Made by a program: the position numbers and the translations under genes
Origin: CAZACZ01 sp964483695
GTDB taxonomy: Bacteria; Deinococcota; Deinococci; Deinococcales; Trueperaceae
Direction of reading: 5' to 3'
Length of the DNA stretch: 34,733 bases
NCBI GenBank assembly: GCA_964483695.1
Contig: CAZACZ010000030.1
Coordinates: 1 to 34,733, forward strand
The notes under the pieces: model-generated
What the model was told of the DNA's origin: nothing
Seen by the model: the letters and a program-made list of their open reading frames with translations, nothing else
Database searches by the model: none
Shown: one piece after another, positions 33,049 to 34,733 of the stretch
Layout: each line of letters starts with the position of its first letter
Position numbering within the stretch: the first letter of the stretch is position 1

Positions 33049-34615
33049 GTTCATCAAGCGGGTGAAAGCTCGCGGCATCACCTACCTGCAGCTCGTCGAG
33101 GGTTACTGGCAAGATGGCCGCGCGAAGCACCGGCTGCTCAAGAGCTTGGGTCGCGAGGACCAGCTCGACCCGGCGATGATCGACCGCCTCCGCGCGTCCC
33201 TCAAGCGCTACGCCAGCAAGGACGTGAGCGACGGCGTCGGGATCGACCTGGACGCGATCACGGTGTCACCCGGCCGGCTCGTGGGGAGCCTGCTGCCGCT
33301 GCAGAGCGTCTGGCGCGAACTCGAGCTGGACACGATCCTGAGCGATCTCGCGCGCGGCCGCCGCTTCCGCTTCGACGTCGCGAACGTCCTCAAGGCCATC
33401 GTCTTCCAGCGCGTGCTCGATCCCGGTTCCGAGCGCTCGTTGATCCGTTCGTTCTTGCCGAGCCTGTTCGCGCCCGAGTTCGACGGCATCGAGCTGCAGC
33501 ACGCGTACCGCGCCCTGCAGTTCTTGGCTGAGGTCGGTCCCGAACTCGAAGCCCGGCTCACGCGGGTGATGACGGAGAAGCTCTTCGCCGACGCGACCCT
33601 GGTCTTGTTCGACACGACCAGCACCTACTTCGAGGGCGCCGGCCCAGAAGAGCTGGCGTCGTTCGGGTTCTCGCGCGACAAGCGCGGCGATCGACCGCAA
33701 GCGAACCTCGCGCTGCTGACCTCCCGCGAGGGGCTGCCGCTCGGGCACTGGCTCTACCCCGGCAAGCAGTCGGACGTTCGCAGCATGGCCGAGGCGTCCC
33801 GCGAGTTCCGCGCTCGACTCGGGCTCGGCTCCTTCGTGGTCGTCGCCGACCGCGGCATGGTGAGCGCGGCCAACCTCGAAGCCTTACGTGCGGAGGGGAT
33901 CGAGTACGTCATCGCCGAACGACTCCGGCGCTCCACCGCCAACGAAGCCCTCGCCCGGGCCGGCCGCTACAAGAAGGTCGCCCGCAACCTCGAGGTCAAG
34001 GAGATCAAGACCGAGGGTGCCGAGCGCGTGCTGGTGTGCCGCAACCTCGAGCGCGCTGCGGAGGACGCGCGGCAACGCGGCGCCATCGTGCAGCAACTCC
34101 AGGAGAAGATCGCCGCCGGCGGCGTGCGCGACCAACTCAAGAACGGCGCCCGCCGGTACCTCAAGCTCACGGGCGCCACTGCCGAGATCGACCTCAAGAA
34201 GGTCCACGAGGACGCGCGCTACGACGGCAAGTGGGTCTTGCGCACCACGACCTCGCTGCCACCGGAGCACGTGGCGCTCGCGTACCGCGGCCTGTGGCGC
34301 GTCGAGAACGCCTTCCGCACCATCAAGACCCCGCTCGAGTTACGACCGCTGTTCCACACCAGCGAAGCTGGCGTGCGCGGCCACGTGCAAGCCTGCGTGC
34401 TCGCCTACGCGCTCGTGCGCATCATCGAGGATCGGCTCGACGTCGCCAACCTCGACCTCAACGCCAAGGACGCCCTGCACGCGCTCGAGAGCATCCGGCA
34501 CGTCACCATCGACCTCGGCAGTACCCGCATCGACCGCACCAGCACGCCCAACTCCGAGCAGGCCGGCATCCTCGCGGCGCTCAAGGCCGAGGCCACCCCG
34601 AACCTGCGCACCTAG
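33047..34615 (+). CDS. IS1634-like DDE transposase
   Basis: 522-residue transposase, intact. DDE residues are Asp189 in LVLFDTTSTYFEG, Asp268 in VVVADRGMVS and Glu420 in YRGLWRVENAFRTIKT, which also contains the Y-R-E-K signature of the IS4 superfamily. The N-terminal part (VKARGITYLQLVEGYW, AKHRLLKSLGR) and the run ELRPLFHTSEAGVRGHVQACVLAYAL are typical of IS1634-group enzymes. The ATG at 33047 starts the conserved N-terminus; upstream codons in frame are excluded because they overlap the promoter repeat. Base composition looks slightly lower in GC than neighbours. A weak stem GCGTC/GACGC (34637-34649) follows the stop. Confidence 0.9.
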   Translation: MFIKRVKARGITYLQLVEGYWQDGRAKHRLLKSLGREDQLDPAMIDRLRASLKRYASKDVSDGVGIDLDAITVSPGRLVGSLLPLQSVWRELELDTILSDLARGRRFRFDVANVLKAIVFQRVLDPGSERSLIRSFLPSLFAPEFDGIELQHAYRALQFLAEVGPELEARLTRVMTEKLFADATLVLFDTTSTYFEGAGPEELASFGFSRDKRGDRPQANLALLTSREGLPLGHWLYPGKQSDVRSMAEASREFRARLGLGSFVVVADRGMVSAANLEALRAEGIEYVIAERLRRSTANEALARAGRYKKVARNLEVKEIKTEGAERVLVCRNLERAAEDARQRGAIVQQLQEKIAAGGVRDQLKNGARRYLKLTGATAEIDLKKVHEDARYDGKWVLRTTTSLPPEHVALAYRGLWRVENAFRTIKTPLELRPLFHTSEAGVRGHVQACVLAYALVRIIEDRLDVANLDLNAKDALHALESIRHVTIDLGSTRIDRTSTPNSEQAGILAALKAEATPNLRT

Positions 34616-34659
34616 TGACAACACCCCCAGCGAAGTGCGTCACCGACGCGAGTCACCCA

Positions 34660-34678
34660 TCAAACTGTTGAACTTGGG
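34660..34678 (-). repeat. Right terminal inverted repeat of the IS
   Basis: Complement begins CCCAAGTTC and matches the left repeat at 17 of 19 bases. The remaining 55 bases to the window end (34679-34733) hold no feature I can see. Confidence 0.85.
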
Positions 34679-34733
34679 GCTGACGCCGCGAACGCAAGCC
34701 TGGCGCGCCGCGGAGGGCAGGCGGCGTCGCGCC

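Larger units (their letters stand above)
32899..34678 (+). mobile_element. Complete IS1634-family-like insertion sequence, about 1.78 kb
   Basis: A single DDE transposase gene is bounded by 19-base terminal inverted repeats: 32899-32917 and the complement of 34660-34678, matching at 17 of 19 positions and both beginning CCCAAGTTC. Flanking bases CCTGA (32894-32898) and GCTGA (34679-34683) could be an imperfect 5-base target duplication. The left end contains a terminator hairpin and a 13-base direct repeat in front of the transposase. The assignment to IS1634 rests on transposase motifs and element size. Confidence 0.85.

Noticed and set aside
32893..34684. A clean target-site duplication around the insertion sequence
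   Set aside because: The best candidate, CCTGA against GCTGA, has one mismatch in five bases, so I only mention it as possible.

Overview
The window is about 34.7 kb of very GC-rich DNA with 26 protein-coding genes that I can support, plus one 15-codon micro-ORF. There are no rRNA or tRNA genes and no CRISPR array. It looks like a chromosomal scaffold of a Deinococcota bacterium, perhaps Trueperaceae-like. The reasons are the high GC, an outer-membrane-type barrel ending in Phe, a TRAP binding protein resembling the Thermus lactate-binding type, a 4-alpha-glucanotransferase whose catalytic spacing nearly matches Thermus amylomaltase, and many starts lying 5 to 9 bases after a TANNNT -10 box, the leaderless arrangement known from Deinococcus. 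Taxonomy is inferred. A run of 100 N marks a scaffold join, so this is a draft or metagenome assembly.

Layout. 1-6.5 kb: end of a 2-oxoacid dehydrogenase E2 gene, ppdK (minus), uvrC (plus), a GNAT acetyltransferase (minus). 6.6-9.5 kb: moxR, a DUF58 gene and a Ser/Thr kinase as one cluster. 9.5-14.3 kb: two nucleoside-type ABC permeases, the first unusually enlarged, then malQ. 14.3-16.4 kb: a NatAB-like ABC exporter (minus) with a recognisable sigma-70 promoter. 16.5-20.1 kb: a degenerate FMN alpha-hydroxyacid dehydrogenase-like gene coupled to ruvA, then ald and truB (minus). 20.2-25.1 kb: a large predicted outer-membrane metalloprotease with propeller-like and barrel regions, then a TPR plus CPBP-protease fusion (minus). 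25.3-27.8 kb: a leaderless micro-ORF, a small unknown protein, and a two-component system. 27.8-31.7 kb: dcd (minus) divergent from a band-7/SPFH protein, a secreted alpha/beta hydrolase and a ribbon-helix-helix regulator. 31.8-34.7 kb: a Tat-exported TRAP binding protein followed at once by a complete IS1634-like insertion sequence.

How it works together. Most genes are housekeeping (central carbon metabolism, DNA repair, nucleotide pools, tRNA modification) in short compact operons. Convergent pairs often share a GC hairpin, and in two cases the hairpin arms contain both stop codons. The most distinctive part is the SPFH-hydrolase-RHH cluster. Its promoter carries three GTGA-headed 11-bp repeats over the -10 box, which suggests autoregulation by the RHH protein of a membrane-associated system. 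The N gap inside this cluster is very probably an artefact, because the 55 bases on each side of it are identical.
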